In this document: positions 1 through 11,857 of the stretch, piece after piece | How positions within the stretch are numbered: position 1 is the first letter of the stretch | Layout of the letters: each line of letters opens with the position of its first letter | NCBI GenBank assembly: GCA_036936605.1 | Contig: JAUPFV010000005.1 | Span: forward strand, 76,396,885 to 76,460,884 | Direction of reading: 5' to 3' | Origin: Limnanthes douglasii subsp. nivea | Taxonomy: Eukaryota > Streptophyta > Magnoliopsida > Brassicales > Limnanthaceae | DNA length: 64,000 nucleotides | The notes under the pieces: model-generated | What the model saw: the letters and a program-made list of their open reading frames with translations, nothing else | What the model was told of the DNA's origin: nothing | Databases searched by the model: none | Program-made: the position numbers and the translations under genes

Positions 1-28
1 TATTCATTGAGAAAAACAACTTAAAATT

Positions 29-140
29 GCCTTAGCCTTCCAAGGACTTTTAATAGTCAAGATATAACACAAAAAACCTGTCCGGTCGAGCACCGGACAC
101 CATTACAAAAAGAATGCCTTGGCCTTCCAAGGACTTTAGT
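29..140. repeat. Tandem repeat, about 87-bp period, upstream of antisense ORF
   Basis: The string gccttRgccttccaaggact occurs at 29 and again at 116. Between the copies lies a short inverted pair tgtccgg/ccggaca. The array runs off the left edge, so its copy number is unknown. Tandem repeats occupy the same position in the other two Tat-type elements here. Confidence 0.6.
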
Positions 141-172
141 TTAAAAGAAAAATAAACAAAGTAGATTGTGGG

Positions 173-3142
173 TTAAGGTTGAGCCTTTGAAGATGGCTCA
201 CCTTCATCTGCCTTCTTGCCCTCAAAGTCGCTTTTCCCTTCGACTACCTTTTTGCCTTTGGGATCATCTTCCTCCCTGTCTGGGCTCTCTCCGGTCCTCT
301 CTTCATCATCAGATGAGGACGCACTGGAGACTCCATCATCTTCGCCCATTTTATGATATGGAAGGTCATCATCGTCTACATAGAGCCACAAGTCCCCTAG
401 GTTCCTCTTCAGAAATTTTTCATGAAAGAGTAGAACCATTTCAGACCTCACCCTCTCAAGCAATAACTCTTCGCTTTTAATCATCTGGTTGGCGTAGGCA
501 TTGATCTTGGTATCGATCATAGCCTCTTGATCCCTTAACAAAGCGGTTTTCTCCTCGGCAGCCTTGGATGCTGCATTTTCAAGAGCAATCTTGTCAGTAG
601 TAAGGTTGGTGATGATCTTGTCCTTTGCTTGGGTCTCTTCTTTCGAGGAAGTAAGATCTTTTTCCACACCGGGTAGCTTCTCCTGGAGGTCTCTAATGGT
701 TTCCTCTAGAGTGGCAACCTTTGTGGTGCTTTCCTCTTGACTCCTCTTCAGCTCCTCGTTTGCCTCCTTTAGCATGTCAGCGTTGGCAGTAGCAGTACGA
801 AGGTCTTCGGACAGCTTTTCCTTCTCAGAATTGAGGTCTTTTATGATGTCTGCTTGACCCCGGACTTGTATTTCCAGTATGAGTACTGGCTGCACATTGC
901 TAAGCAAGGAATGGGCTATGGTGTCTTTTTCACTAGAAACAATGAAAGTCTTACCATTGAAGTTGACCGTATTGGAGCTGCTCGGAGGAATATAAGGCCC
1001 TGCAAATTCATCTCTGGGGAGGCTTAGGAAGTATTCACCAAGCCCACCTAGACCGGTGATGTCCACTTCATCGAGGTTGAGATCTCCCCCCTCCACCTCA
1101 TCGGTATGAAAGTCCCTTGGGATCTCTTCGGCCTGCGTTGGGTCAGAAGGGTCAGCATGGAGAGGAAGCTCCGGGTCCCGGAGAGCAAGCTCATCTCCCT
1201 TAGCAGATTTTTTCTTCTTGGCTGCCCGTTCTTCCCCTTCACTCTCCTGCTTGTGATTCCTCTTGGAAGCCCTTGGAGGTCTTGGGAGGTCTGCTTCATG
1301 CCTTTCGGTCTCTTGCTCCACTACCTGCAAAAGAGCAGCATCGATTTGGCTCTGGTCCGGCCCCTCCGGGGCGGTTGGGGCATCCTTCTCAGCATCGCTC
1401 GCCACCTTTTTGCCTCTCTTCCTGCCCTTCATTTTGCTTGGGGCTTTGGCCCGGCCTGGCAGGAAGAGTGTCCCATCTGGCTCATGGGACCTTTTAAGCA
1501 CAGTGTCCGCAGAAGGTTGGGTGCTGAGCTCCTCCCAAGTCAGGTCTCTCCGACCTGTGGTGTTCCATAAGTGAGACCTTGCCAAGTTCCCACTGGTGAA
1601 GGCGGCGTGGAATCGGTTCCCCCATTCCTCAGTAGCCCAGGCATTGATTTTGCCACAAGTAACCTGTCCGGCCTGCAAGTAATCCCCGAACTCTTTAGGC
1701 AGTTCTGTTAAAACAAAAGAGAGACTAGTTAATTTAAACCAACTTAAAGAAGGAAGAAATGGACAAAGATTTGAAGTGCGAAACTTACGGTCACTCCTCC
1801 ACCTGCTTCTGAGGAGGCTTGGGTTCTCTCCAGCCTTGATCTTCTTGCCGTTTTCCCAAGCGCCACTGACAAACAAAAATTGGCTCCTCCATTTGCTCTC
1901 CGACTCTAACAGATCATTAACAGCCTTGAAACTGTCCCCCATATTGAAGTGGTAGAAGGGGAATTGGTGATGTTTGCAAAGGTTGGCCACTGCTGCGAAC
2001 TCTTCCATAGGGAGAGGGATCCCGGACAACCTTGATGCCATGATGCATGACATCAGAGTATACCAACCGTTGGGGCTCAGCTGGCTCGGGCAGAGTTTGA
2101 ACAGGTGAAAATATCTAACGATCTCCGGGTCCAATGGGAATCTGAGTTCCCAATTAAATAGCTTCGTGAAGATAACTATTTCGTTCAGCTTGCAATCCAT
2201 AGGAGTTTCAGGATCTATGTGAATCCTTATCTTCACGTTTTCTGGGATCCCCCATTTTGTGCGCAATCGACCCAGGTCAGCAGTATGGATGAATGCATAC
2301 TTGGTCTTCTGTAAGGCCAAGAGGTATTTGAGCTCAACCTTGTGAAAACAAGGCCCCACCTTCCCTTCCAGGCACTCCGGCAGCTCCGGATGCCTTAAGC
2401 ATACTTTTTCTTTGCCTTTTTTGGCAGCAGCAGTATTACTGGTCTGGCCGGAGGACTCAGACTCGAAGGGGACTTCTTCAACAGAGTCCTCCATTCTTTC
2501 CTCCATGATTGTTGGGGGAATATCAGTGGCAGTTTCCCGGAGAGGGTTCGAACTCGGCTCAGCCTGGCTTCCGGCCTGCTGGATTTCGATGTTTCCTTGA
2601 CTTCTAGCCTCAGGTTGGGGCTCTGAGGCAGAGTTCTCTCTTGGGAGTGCTGGGTTGCTCGCCTCCGGACCAGATGGCCTTTCCTGGGGAGCTCTGATAG
2701 GCACTCCGGACCCAGAACTACTATTTTTAGCCCCCGATTTCGAGGGAGTGTCCTTAGAGGCTTGCCCTTTGACCAGCCGGCTTGACCTCTTAACGACCAA
2801 TTTCTCCGGAGAGTGCTCTGTGTCTGATCCCATAGCAAGAAAATGAGAAGGTTTTCTAAAGCTAGTGGCTGTCGTTCCTGGCTCAACAGCAGGCACTGAC
2901 TCCTGAACTGAGGAACCAGAGATTATAGGGGAGAGGGTGGATTGAAATAGTTTCTTGGGCTTAGTACCTTTAGATGAGGACGAGCCTCGATCTGACTAAG
3001 TAGCGGAGGTGACTGGTCTGTCAACAGGTGATGAAGGTAGCCCTGCTGCGATTCGTCTCTCCTTCTCAACTTTTTGTGCTTTCTCCAACTCAGAAAGGTT
3101 GAGCCACCCACCTTTGATCAATGCAGTCCTTGCTGTAAACAT
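173..3142 (-). pseudogene. Antisense retrotransposon ORF, putative gypsy-type transposon protein with coiled coil
   Basis: An ATG at 3142 opens a frame that runs to the stop at 173, broken by one in-frame TAG at 2998-2996. The next ATGs lie about 55 codons after the stop (for example at about 2833). The middle (roughly 2390-1790) contains motifs such as LDPEIVRYFHLFKLCPSQL and NGWYTLMSCIMASRL, typical of the plant 'putative gypsy type transposon' family (Transposase_28, PF04195; recognised by eye). A long Glu/Lys-rich coiled coil follows, then FHEKFLKRNLGDLW and a Ser/acidic tail. Positions 1788-1705 form an 84-nt GT-AG intron that stays in frame if unspliced. GC content is higher than in the surroundings. 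The function is unknown; it may bind nucleic acid or assemble with Gag. The open frame of about 900 codons suggests a young copy. Confidence 0.65.
1705..1788 (-). other. Predicted in-frame intron in the antisense ORF
   Basis: On the minus strand the donor GTAAGTTTCG begins at 1788 and the acceptor TTGTTTTAACAG ends at 1705. The pyrimidine/T-rich stretch CTCTCTTTTGTTTTAACAG is a good plant 3' splice site. The 84 nt are a multiple of three and contain no stop, so the ORF reads through either way; the encoded residues are atypically hydrophobic for this hydrophilic protein. Confidence 0.6.
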
Positions 3143-3539
3143 AAACTACCAAGAAAATCTTTTCTTTAGAGAGAGAAAGCTCTGAGTAAATTTTCAGAGT
3201 AAATGTGAAAGAGATAGTAAAACAGTAGAAAGTGAGTTTGAATTTATAATAAATCTGAAAAAAGAGTTGATTCCTAGGAGAATTCGAAAAGTTTGGCAGT
3301 GATTAAAAGACGGCGCTGATGTCACCATTTGTAATTAAAGAGGTTGCTTTTCGAAGAAGGTGGTGCAAAATTCAAGGTGAAAAAACGGATGGAGTAACCA
3401 ATCAGAGAGCGACACGTGTCCCATGAACTCTGGCAAAAACCGTTTTGAATTCGTGAAGCTTTATCTGTCCGGATTGAAAACTACTTTTAACATCGGACTG
3501 TTTTTCAGGTCTCTGACAAGAATACTTGCTCAAACACCT

Positions 3540-3549
3540 AAAAAAGGGG
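3540..3549 (+). other. Polypurine tract of the Tat element
   Basis: The run aaaaaagggg ends 3 bases before the TG that opens the LTR at 3553. This is the expected place and composition of the primer for plus-strand DNA synthesis in an LTR retrotransposon, and it fixes the element's orientation as +. Confidence 0.65.
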
Positions 3550-3552
3550 TCC

Positions 3553-3998
3553 TGATGAGTCTGAATTCAGCATGCTCCCCGTACAAGGACAGATCGGTCT
3601 CTCCGGATACCGGACATATCACATGAACATGGATCAGACAGATCACATGGACCGGACAGATCATTTCGAACACTATGACCATAGGATTGTTCGAATTATG
3701 ACAAAAGTACTAAAAAACCTAAACACTTCTTGACTAAGCTACTTGCTCTCCTGCTTAGAGCTCATGGGTCTTTGAACATGACCTGGGTCCATTAAACATG
3801 ACCCGAAAGCCCATAAGGGCCCAAACATCAGGGTATAAATACCCAACCACCTGCATTAACTGTGGGTAATGAGAATTAACTGCTACCAAGCTGCTTAATT
3901 ATCTCTCTACTCTCTACTCTAAACAATTAAACACCCACACACCACCTTAAAACACCAACTGAAATTACCAGCCTACCCTCAGGCAATTATTATCCACA
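3553..3998 (+). repeat. 3' LTR (TGATGAGTC...TTATCCACA)
   Basis: This 446-bp sequence begins TGATGAGTC just after the polypurine tract and ends ATCCACA. It carries the palindromic TATA segment gggtataaatacccaa at 3831. A diverged copy (12977-13349) starts TGATGAGTC, keeps the gggtataaatacccaa core and ends AATCCACA, which supports both ends. The 5-bp target duplication cannot be checked because the 5' end of the element is off the window. Confidence 0.7.
3834..3840 (+). promoter_or_regulatory. LTR TATA box
   Basis: TATAAAT within the palindrome gggtataaataccc; the identical palindrome is conserved in the solo LTR at 13195-13210, consistent with the LTR promoter. Confidence 0.5.
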
Positions 3999-5272
3999 CC
4001 AATTAGTAAACGCCATAGGAATGTTCAACTCTTCAGGTGAATCTTTATTATCGGATGGTTCATGATGACTATATGATACATATGTTTTCAACCTATTTCC
4101 GGCAAGTTGCTTTAGAGCTATGGTACTATACTCGATGCAAAGTCGACTTTGTATGTATTTTTCCCTCCTTGCGCTGAATTGGCTCAGTAGTAGCTGAAGG
4201 TTCAGTGGTAAGCAAAGGTTTAATGGTAGGCGCAGGCGCAGTTGAACTGCTGGTACCTTGAGACCATTTTTATACACATATATATTTTCCTCATGAGTTG
4301 CACGTGACTTTTTATCTCTAGCAACCTTAACTTATTTAATACGTTTTCACGGTCGTTCACTCTCTCAATGTGTGCTTATTTTCCTGCGACAGTAACAAAT
4401 AAATAAATTTAGTTAAGCTGTCATATGACATACAACAGAAAACATATAGCTTTTATACTTCCAGTATAAGAGAGTTGCACTGGCAGTACAATTGCGTTGC
4501 ACTAATAGTGCATGTACACTAGAAGTACGTATCGTCCAACACTGGCGGTGTGTGATGTTTTTACCATCACTGCTGAAGAATATAATAACCTAGATTTGAA
4601 TTTAAATGTAATTCAAAAATAGTAAAAAACTAGCATGAAATGAGTACAAAATCGAATTTAAACCTATATTTAACTATTATCCTTAACTTGGTACCGTTAC
4701 CCTTATTACCCCTCTCAGTCATTACAAAATCAATTCTAGCATGAAATCAACATATTTGACTTATAAAATCAGTAGAGTCTATTGAATAACGTAATTTTCC
4801 TTTACCTACTTGGAGACTTATTGAAGATGAAGAATTCTTGTTGCTAAAGAAACAAAAAGTAGAACAACCAATGGGTAGATTTTGTACTTACAGTGTTGGA
4901 GAACGAAAAAAAATAAAGCATTTATTGTTGAATGCTGATGTTGAATATTTTGAGTATTTTCAAGCGAATTCTTCATGATGAATGTCGAGATGATATGTAG
5001 TTGAATGTCTTGAAAAGAGAAACATATTTAGAATAATAAAAGAGTTATAAGAAAAAAATATTTTAGAATAAATAAATATTATTAAGGGTTAGAAATGGGA
5101 AGGGTTAATTTATTTGTGGAAAGGGTTGCAATTCGGAGGGGATGTAGAATAAATTTAACGGTATATTAAAATGTTATAAAAAATAGTGGAGGTATAGTAG
5201 CTAGCAAACTAAAAGTACATGCAGAATAGAAAAAAAATACAACAATAAACTAAATGAATCATGCGGTCTAAG
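3999..5272. other. Gene-poor stretch
   Basis: A minus-strand reading of 95 codons at 4277-3990 abuts the LTR and has a low-complexity Leu/Pro region. I do not recognise it and do not call it a gene. The rest is AT-rich with many stops in all frames. Confidence 0.5.
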
Positions 5273-5593
5273 TTATTCCACTGGCAACAAAAAGTATAGT
5301 AAACTGCATGAAACAAAGATAATTAAATTGGCCAAGTAATTTTGGTTCCAAAGAATTTGAAATAAAGGTCCAAGAGCATGTAATATAACACTATTACATC
5401 GTAGAGGTGAAAGAGACGGGGAGCTAAATATTCTTGTGTTTCTCTCCCGCCAGACGTGATAAACCATAACACTAAAGCAAGTGAACTTGAAGTGGCAAAG
5501 GCGAGATGGTGACCAGTTTTTCACCATCCAGAGCAAGCTTTTCCAATCATGACCATTCGAGATGAACCCAAATTCGATGTTGGATGCGTACAA
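5273..5593 (-). pseudogene. LINE ORF2 fragment (zf-RVT region)
   Basis: The 106-codon frame has no proper start context. It contains ...VKNWSPSRLCHFKF...VMVYHVWRERNTRIF, the signature at the end of the zinc-binding region that follows reverse transcriptase in plant L1-type elements (Y-x-[LVI]-W-x-E-R-N-x-R-I-F). It is a 3'-end scrap with no RT domain attached. The element extended on the minus strand and no poly-A tail is obvious. Called a pseudogene fragment, with the family assigned by motif only. Confidence 0.6.
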
Positions 5594-5755
5594 AATTTAA
5601 CGAGTGAAAACACATTCATATAAGATATGATTAATTGAATCAACACAACAGTTGAAGAAATGTAACCACAAGGGGATGGAGAGGAGGAGTTGAAGATCCA
5701 ACTTATAATCTTACCTTAAATAAATATCTTGTCACATGGATTCAAGAACGAATGA

Positions 5756-6141
5756 TATGCTAGGTATCCTTAATAATGAATTTTACATTTCCACTTTTAA
5801 TAGTCAAGCAATAAACATTACACATGAGAATAGGTCGAGATGGGTGCGAGTATTAGCAAACGTGTAATCCATCATATCTTTATTATTCCAAATCCATCAA
5901 GTTCGGGTACTACATGATTAAAATATATTTTTCCACACCCAAGCCCATCGGGTTCAGATACCCGCACATAGATACCCATTGATTATTTATCTATATGTGA
6001 AAAAAGTTTCGTTAAAAAAAATCAATAAATAATAAATAATATTTTTAAATAATGACAATAATAGTATATTAAGTATAAACTCTCAAACTTAATAACAATT
6101 TTAAAGATTTAGTTAAACTCTATAAAAATATGTCTATTATT

Positions 6142-6185
<44 letters not shown>

Positions 6186-6545
6186 CTTAATATATTATGT
6201 TTGTTATTTAAATATTTCTACTTGGTAAAAATTTAGACTTAAAATTTTAATTTTATTAAAAATGTATAGAATTTAAATATTAAAATTGATTAAATATAAA
6301 ATAATTTAATACAATTCTAAATCTAAGTGAAATATGAATAACGACAACACTATAAAAATAAAATCATAAATACAAAAATCACAAACAAAATCACATTAGA
6401 ATATTATTTGGGAGGTTATAGAATAAAAGTATATTACGTTAATTATTAATATTAGTGGTCATTCTGCATTACGAGATCTAATTCGAAAGAACCAACACCA
6501 ACAACCATGCACAGTGATATCAGAAACCTAAAGATTATTAGCGAG
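5756..6545. repeat. Dispersed repeat, copy 1 (interrupted)
   Basis: The left half, around ggtatccttaataatgaatt (5763-5830), and the right half, around caacaccaacaaccatgcac (6490-6545), match the adjacent halves of copy 2 at 8148-8400. Here they are separated by about 600 bp of extra AT-rich sequence that starts with several 'gggt/accc'-type words, suggesting a later insertion into this copy. Confidence 0.45.
6145..6180. repeat. (AT)n microsatellite
   Basis: An uninterrupted AT dinucleotide run of about 36 bases lies inside the sequence that separates the two halves of dispersed repeat copy 1. Confidence 0.9.
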
Positions 6546-8147
6546 TTTTGAATAAGAATAATTTTTTTACTCTAATAGGATAACAATATGGTGAGAAAAA
6601 ACCACTTATCATGCTAGAAGAAAGTGAATTCTCCATTACCAATCGTTTCCTTATACATTTGTTTTAGAAAAAAGAATAAGATAGAGTAATTTTCCTATAG
6701 ACCCACGAAAGAAAATAAAGAAATTTTTATGTTCTAGAATTTATTATTTTTAATTTATTTTTCTAATTTTATCCAAGAATACAAGATGAAATGATTTTTT
6801 CCACTTAATTTACCATAAATATATGAAGACGATTGTATGATTCCAGACGTTTAGGTCCATCCCAAGATCATCATTCTCAATCGACAAAGTAATTTTATGT
6901 CATGCAAATTCAGAACAAAATAGCTTCATTTTGTGACCAAGCCAAATAGAATGACAAAGGGATTGTGCCAAGTATTTGAGGATTGTGGCGTAGTAAGATA
7001 AAAATAGATGACCAATATATTTAACCAACAAAAAAATCAAGTTAATGAGAAAATCAAGTTAATGAGTTGTAGTTTACCATCATATGAGAAGTGTTTGGAG
7101 ATTCATAAACCAATTACAGAGATGGCTTTATTGAGGAAGAGACAAAACTCTTTAAATGATAGTCGACATGCGATAAAAAGAAAAACAAGAAACTTTGCAT
7201 GGAGAAATGATGCAACATCTCAATTGGTGCATTGGAATATTTTGACACAATTTGCGAGTATAAAAATTGTTTTGATGGTAGTGATTTTGATTTTGATTTT
7301 TATAAATACAACTGTCGTATTTTAAAAATAAGTTGTATTATAAATTATTTTTAGCATGAAATCATTAGATATTAAGAATCATAACTAATGACTATTAAAT
7401 TAAGAGTAAGTTACCAATAAAAACCTCCAAATTTTTCCAAGTACAAACTCGGAAAACCGAGTCTACCATTAGATACCTGCAACAATTGTTTTTTTTTTAT
7501 AATATACCTCTTCTATAAAACTAAAACAACTCTTGACATTCACATTTTTCCTCTCTCTTCCAAAAATATTTTTGTTTCTTATTGAATCCGTAAGCGTCGA
7601 TTTCTTCTATTTTATTCTCTCATTCAATCGTCAGTGAAGATTTAATGTAAAAAATTATATTTTTTAAAAATTTTAATCTTAAAGTTTTTGCGTTTTTTTT
7701 TAATTTTTAAACCCTTTTGTTTATTTTATTTATGTTTTTATCGATTATTTTTTGAAATTAATAACATGTATTATACAATAAATATTCGTGTTTCTGTTTT
7801 CATTGTTTGGGGTTTGATTTTTATTCTTTCTCAACTCTTTATTTTCACAAGTGAATATTAGTAGTTGTTGTGAAGCTGTTTTTGTAGTTTTGAGGTTTGA
7901 CTTTATTTTTTAGAAATTATTTTTTACTTATTTTTATAAGTGAATGACAATAACTTTGGTGTTTTTGTTTGGAGGTTTGATTTTTTTTTTGCCATAATTT
8001 TTTGTCTATAATCTGTGCCCTAATAAATGATCTTATCTCGAGTATGTAACTTTCTAAGAATGGCGAGTAAGAGAATGAACCAGTGATGTATAATGTTATA
8101 TTATACCATACCAATCCAGCCCACTCGGCACAGGGAGCATACGAGCG

Positions 8148-8400
8148 AATAATATGGTAGGTATCCATAATATTGAAGTTTACATTCCCACTTTTAGCAG
8201 TCTAGTAATGAACATCATCCTTATCAACATGAAAATGGGATAGAAAAATTAATTAATTCATGAATATATCCTGAAATTATGGTGATTTGTGGCATTATCC
8301 AACCTAATATTGGAGGGCCAACACCAACACCAACAATCATCCACAATGATATTAGAAACCTATAGACTAATATCGAGCATTGAATCACGAATAATACTTT
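8148..8400. repeat. Dispersed repeat, copy 2 (uninterrupted)
   Basis: It contains ggtatccataatattgaag then gccaacaccaacaccaacaa and atgatattagaaacctatag, matching both halves of copy 1 in the same order and orientation with a gap of only about 60 bp. The family is not recognised. Confidence 0.45.
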
Positions 8401-8640
8401 TCCATAAGAAGTTTGAAACCTCCATTTGGTATTCAAAATCATCACCCAATAATATATATATATCATTTGTTTGGTTTGTAGGGTTTTTAAACAGGTTGAC
8501 TCTTGTCTAGATCCAAGTTATTTTCTAATGCCATAAGAAGTTATATAATACTAATGTTGATTTAACTAAAATATAAAAGGAGTGGAAAACAAAACGTACC
8601 TTAGCCTAATTTGAGAAGTAGGAGATACGAATATAGTTGC

Positions 8641-10521
8641 ATGATACATTGACCTAAAAGAAAAAGCTTAAATATACCTTAATGGTTGGACACATTAATC
8701 GAGATGAATTAATGGATGACTTCAAAGATGGAATACTGGAAGCTGCAAAGAATGTTATGCATAAAGTTGAGAAAAACTTGTATCGTTTTTCCATGTGAAG
8801 TAATCAGATATCAACTTGGAGTCTTTCTAAAACTATGTACCTAAGGAGGAGAGACCGAAACATGCGAGTGGGACAATTCCTATGAGTATGATCCTATAAT
8901 AACCACCATAGAATATGGTTATAAAGTGTGTGAGCAAATGATGAAGGCTGAGAGACAATATTTGGTCTGCTTGTCCCAAGAGATGACGACCAATATGATA
9001 TTGTTGGGCCGATGATTATGTCTCTTGCTAAGTTATTTTGTTGACATCCTCAAGTGTAGTCGGAGATGCGAATAGTCATAATGAAATTGTTGCAGAACCA
9101 ACCGAAGGTGGAGGTTCGGCCATGCATGGTGTATCAAACCCTCAGTAGGTCATTATGAATATGCTTTTTGGTTTTGCATTGCCTTAGATAACCAAAATCC
9201 TCATGGTTGATAAATATTTATGATATTACACGTAGTAAAATTTATCATTTACGATTGTCACTGACTTGTGCTTTACTTTCAGTTTCATTTTTATTGTAAG
9301 AAACACTGTATTATCTGGCTCTCGTTATTCCAATTGGAATGAGTAGTTCCAAAATTTTGATACCTGAATAAATATCACATAAAGTCTTTGTTTATATTAT
9401 GTCTAGAATCAACTAAACTTTATTTGTTTTCTTTTATGAGGTGTACATGACTCTCTCGAGGACTAATTTTAATAATTATCCTTTATATTTTTGTTTAATG
9501 TAGGAATACATGGACTCTCTAAAGTAAATATATCATATATTTTTTATATTTGAATGACGATCGAAGCTCGCATTAGGGCTGAATAATATGCTCACTCTTA
9601 CCCTTTAATATTTTTTTATATGAAGGATACAACTCTTTAATAGGTTGAAGACTATGTTCATGCTTAACCTATTTTGTTTTTATTCTTATTTGTGTGAAGA
9701 CTGAAGCTCTTCAAGAGTCTGAAGACTATGTTGGTGATAACTCTTCATACAAGATGTTGGGAGCCAAATAGTATTATTTCTTCTATAAATCATCATCATC
9801 ATTCAAGATAGTGTCGACCCGTCTGTTATTTGTTTGTTGAAGGAACGTGTAAGCCTGATGGTGTCCAACTTCTTTCCACTATCTACCGAATGTGCTCAAC
9901 AATTATTATTTTGATATTTCGTTGATACCCTTGATGGTACTGAGTATACTGAAGGTTTGGTTGAGCTAGAAGATTCCTCTCTACGGAGTTTGGTTAATGT
10001 TGTAAGCTTGTGTTGGAATCCTTCCATGAAGACCGGGGTCTACGTGTATTATTGTTTCATGTTGAGGTAACTTAGTGCATAGTTATGTTAAAGGTGATGC
10101 ATGGGTAGATTTATATAGTACTGGTTCTGCTAAACTCCTACAAGTGATGTTGAAGCATGATGATATCCATGTAATGTCCCGGGTGGATTTTATTGGAGGT
10201 TTGATACGCACTTCAAAAAAATTAAAGACCTTGTTTATTGTTTGGCTAGAGCCCAAGAGAAATTGGAGATTCGATTGCACTCCTGTGAAGGGGAACTTGT
10301 TGGTTGCTCATCTAATACACTTAAGAGGTCTATTGGAGGTTCAAATGGAACTCCTTAGAAGCCTACTTGAGATTTGGTTGTAATCCTAATGATATTGATG
10401 AAATATACTAACCATTCGACTAAGCTGAACACCTATTGGAGGCCGACATGTCTTTCACCAAGCCCATGGGTGGAAGACACTTGCTCTACAAATTGCTCAT
10501 CTCCCTCTTCACCAACCGGTT
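8641..10521. other. Decayed, unrecognised former coding DNA
   Basis: Several short stretches look like eroded exons, for example a frame ending ...SVVGDANSHNEIVAEP before a stop near 9155, and a 102-codon frame at 10075-10383 (+). No domain is recognisable and frames are interrupted. The reading ending ...KPMGGRHLLYKLLISLF is cut by the TIR element at 10530. I cannot assign a product. Confidence 0.35.
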
Positions 10522-10624
10522 TGGAAGCGGGTAGTGGCGGACCTATGCAAGGGCAATGGGGGTCGCCCCTCCCCTTTTACCCTACTTCGATCTCCAGCGA
10601 CAGACCTATGCATTAGCCTTTGGT

Positions 10625-10745
10625 AAATTAATCACGTCGTTCTTTCACCAAATTTTCTTGAACTATTGGTTAATTAAGCATGTAGTTCTTTCACCAAATT
10701 TTCTTTAACCACTAGTTAATTAAGCATGTCGTTCTTTCATCCCAC
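10625..10745. repeat. Three tandem units, 46-bp period
   Basis: Units starting at 10636, 10682 and 10728 share gtcgttctttcacc and ttaattaagcatgt. They lie just inside the left end of the TIR element, where subterminal repeats are common in hAT and MULE elements. Confidence 0.7.
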
Positions 10746-10762
10746 TCTCCACTCCCTCTTTT

Positions 10763-10802
10763 TCTCTCTCTCTCTCTCTCATCCTACCTCTATAAAACCC
10801 TA
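10763..10802 (+). promoter_or_regulatory. Promoter-like block with (CT)n, TATA and telo-box
   Basis: A (CT)9 run is followed by ctctataaaaccctag, that is a TATA box overlapping a telo-box (AAACCCTA). This combination is typical of plant housekeeping-gene promoters and suggests that the TIR element captured a host promoter. No intact gene follows it. Confidence 0.35.
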
Positions 10803-11577
10803 GTTATTCCTTTTTTTATTTCACTCATAATGTCATGTATGTCTGGATCTGTTTGTTTGACAAACACTTATGGACTCATAAAACATACAAGTGTTAGAAA
10901 TAAGATATTTATTTCACTTTTGGTTGATCAATAGGCATTTGGCAGCATTTGTGGAGCGAAAATTTGAACATGTAGCATTTCATTTTAATTTATCTAAATA
11001 TTTTGGTGTCTCATTTCTTTCTGGTAAGTAAGACCGTTCTACATGTAGCATAATATTTCACTTTATCTAATTTTTTATATTCTTAATAAAAAATATCATT
11101 TATTTTATCAATCATTTTAATTTAAAAATTATATGTACATATTTGTGTATAGTAGGCCTATTTGATATTAAAAAGAGAAAAAAGATAGAAAAACTAATAG
11201 ACTAGAATTAGATTTTATTTAAAAGAAGATTTCCTAAACGATTATTAATATATTTAATTATACATTTCAGGTTGATTCTTAAAATTTTGATTTTAACCAA
11301 AGTATATTTTTATGGTTTTTCTTTTAGAATTCACTTATTTTATATGAAAAAAAATCCTAACTAGTTTAAATTTTGTTTATAGCCATATAAAACTTATAGT
11401 TTTAGATACACTTTAATAAGTAAAAATATAATTTTTTATTTTTTATTTATTTAAAAGTAGTTGTATAAATAAAAAAGTTAATTACGGGATAAATTAAAAT
11501 AAAATAAAATATTGATATTTTTTAACTAACTATACTAATATATATTAATATATTTTTAAAACACGTTATTATAGAAA

Positions 11578-11805
11578 AAATCGAGTTTGCAAGGAAGTTG
11601 TTTGATAAAATGAACGAGACATATAATTTCTTGAAATTTTATGATTATTAGATTCTTAAAGTGGAGAGAATTGATTTAAAATATAAATCGTTTGATGCTT
11701 GAAAGATATTTGATTTCTTATAACACCATGATTGGTGGGTACGAAAAGTGTGGCAATTGTGATTTTGCTGAAAAGATTTTCAAAATTGTTAGCAAGAAAT
11801 ATGTT
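11578..11805 (+). pseudogene. PPR gene fragment captured inside a TIR element
   Basis: The readable pieces FDKMNER and SYNTMIGGYEKCG..AEKIFKIVSKK are characteristic of a PLS-type pentatricopeptide repeat gene. Frames are broken and both sides lack further repeats. The fragment lies wholly within the element at 10530-11857, so it is best read as host DNA taken up by a transposon. It cannot encode a functional protein. Confidence 0.55.
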
Positions 11806-11857
11806 GTTATTAATATATTTTTTAGCCCTTCCTTATTTCAATTTCCGGTTCCGCTAC

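Larger units (their letters stand above)
1..3998 (+). mobile_element. 3' portion of a Tat-type Ty3/gypsy LTR retrotransposon
   Basis: Read on the + strand the order is tandem repeat (1-140), a long ORF in antisense (3142-173), a polypurine tract (3540-3549) and an LTR ending in CA (3553-3998). This is the layout of the region between pol and the 3' LTR in plant Tat-lineage elements, where extra ORFs are known. The same order recurs in two other elements of this window (21.9-27.3 kb and, inverted, 38.8-46.3 kb). The gag-pol part would lie to the left, outside the window. The assignment rests on layout and the shared ORF signature, since no pol domain of this copy is visible. Confidence 0.7.
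5594..8640. other. AT-rich non-coding stretch with duplicated repeats
   Basis: I see no coding region that I can support. It holds the diverged repeat pair described separately and an (AT)n run. An isolated 105-codon frame at 7008-7325 (+) is Lys-rich with a hydrophobic C-terminus and unrecognised. The part from 7400 to 7950 is T-rich and UTR-like. Confidence 0.5.
10530..11857. mobile_element. Small TIR element (non-autonomous) carrying host sequences
   Basis: The left end GGTAGTGGCGGACC is matched in inverted orientation by GGTTCCGCTAC at the right end. The element is flanked by identical 8-bp tggaagcg at 10522-10529 and 11858-11865. An 8-bp duplication would fit the hAT superfamily; with slightly different ends it could be another class. 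Inside are three 46-bp tandem units (10625-10745), a (CT)n/TATA/AAACCCTA promoter-like block near 10763-10802 and a PPR fragment. No transposase is present. TIR identity is limited to about a dozen bases, so the ends are tentative. Confidence 0.5.

Noticed and set aside
166..480. Plus-strand open frames at 166-480, 1106-1574, 2412-2600 and 2655-2846
   Set aside because: They lie opposite the long minus-strand retrotransposon ORF and reflect its higher GC content; none has a domain or start context.
7008..7325. 105-codon plus-strand frame as a gene
   Set aside because: No recognisable motif, AT-rich codons like the surroundings, no promoter or neighbours that support it.
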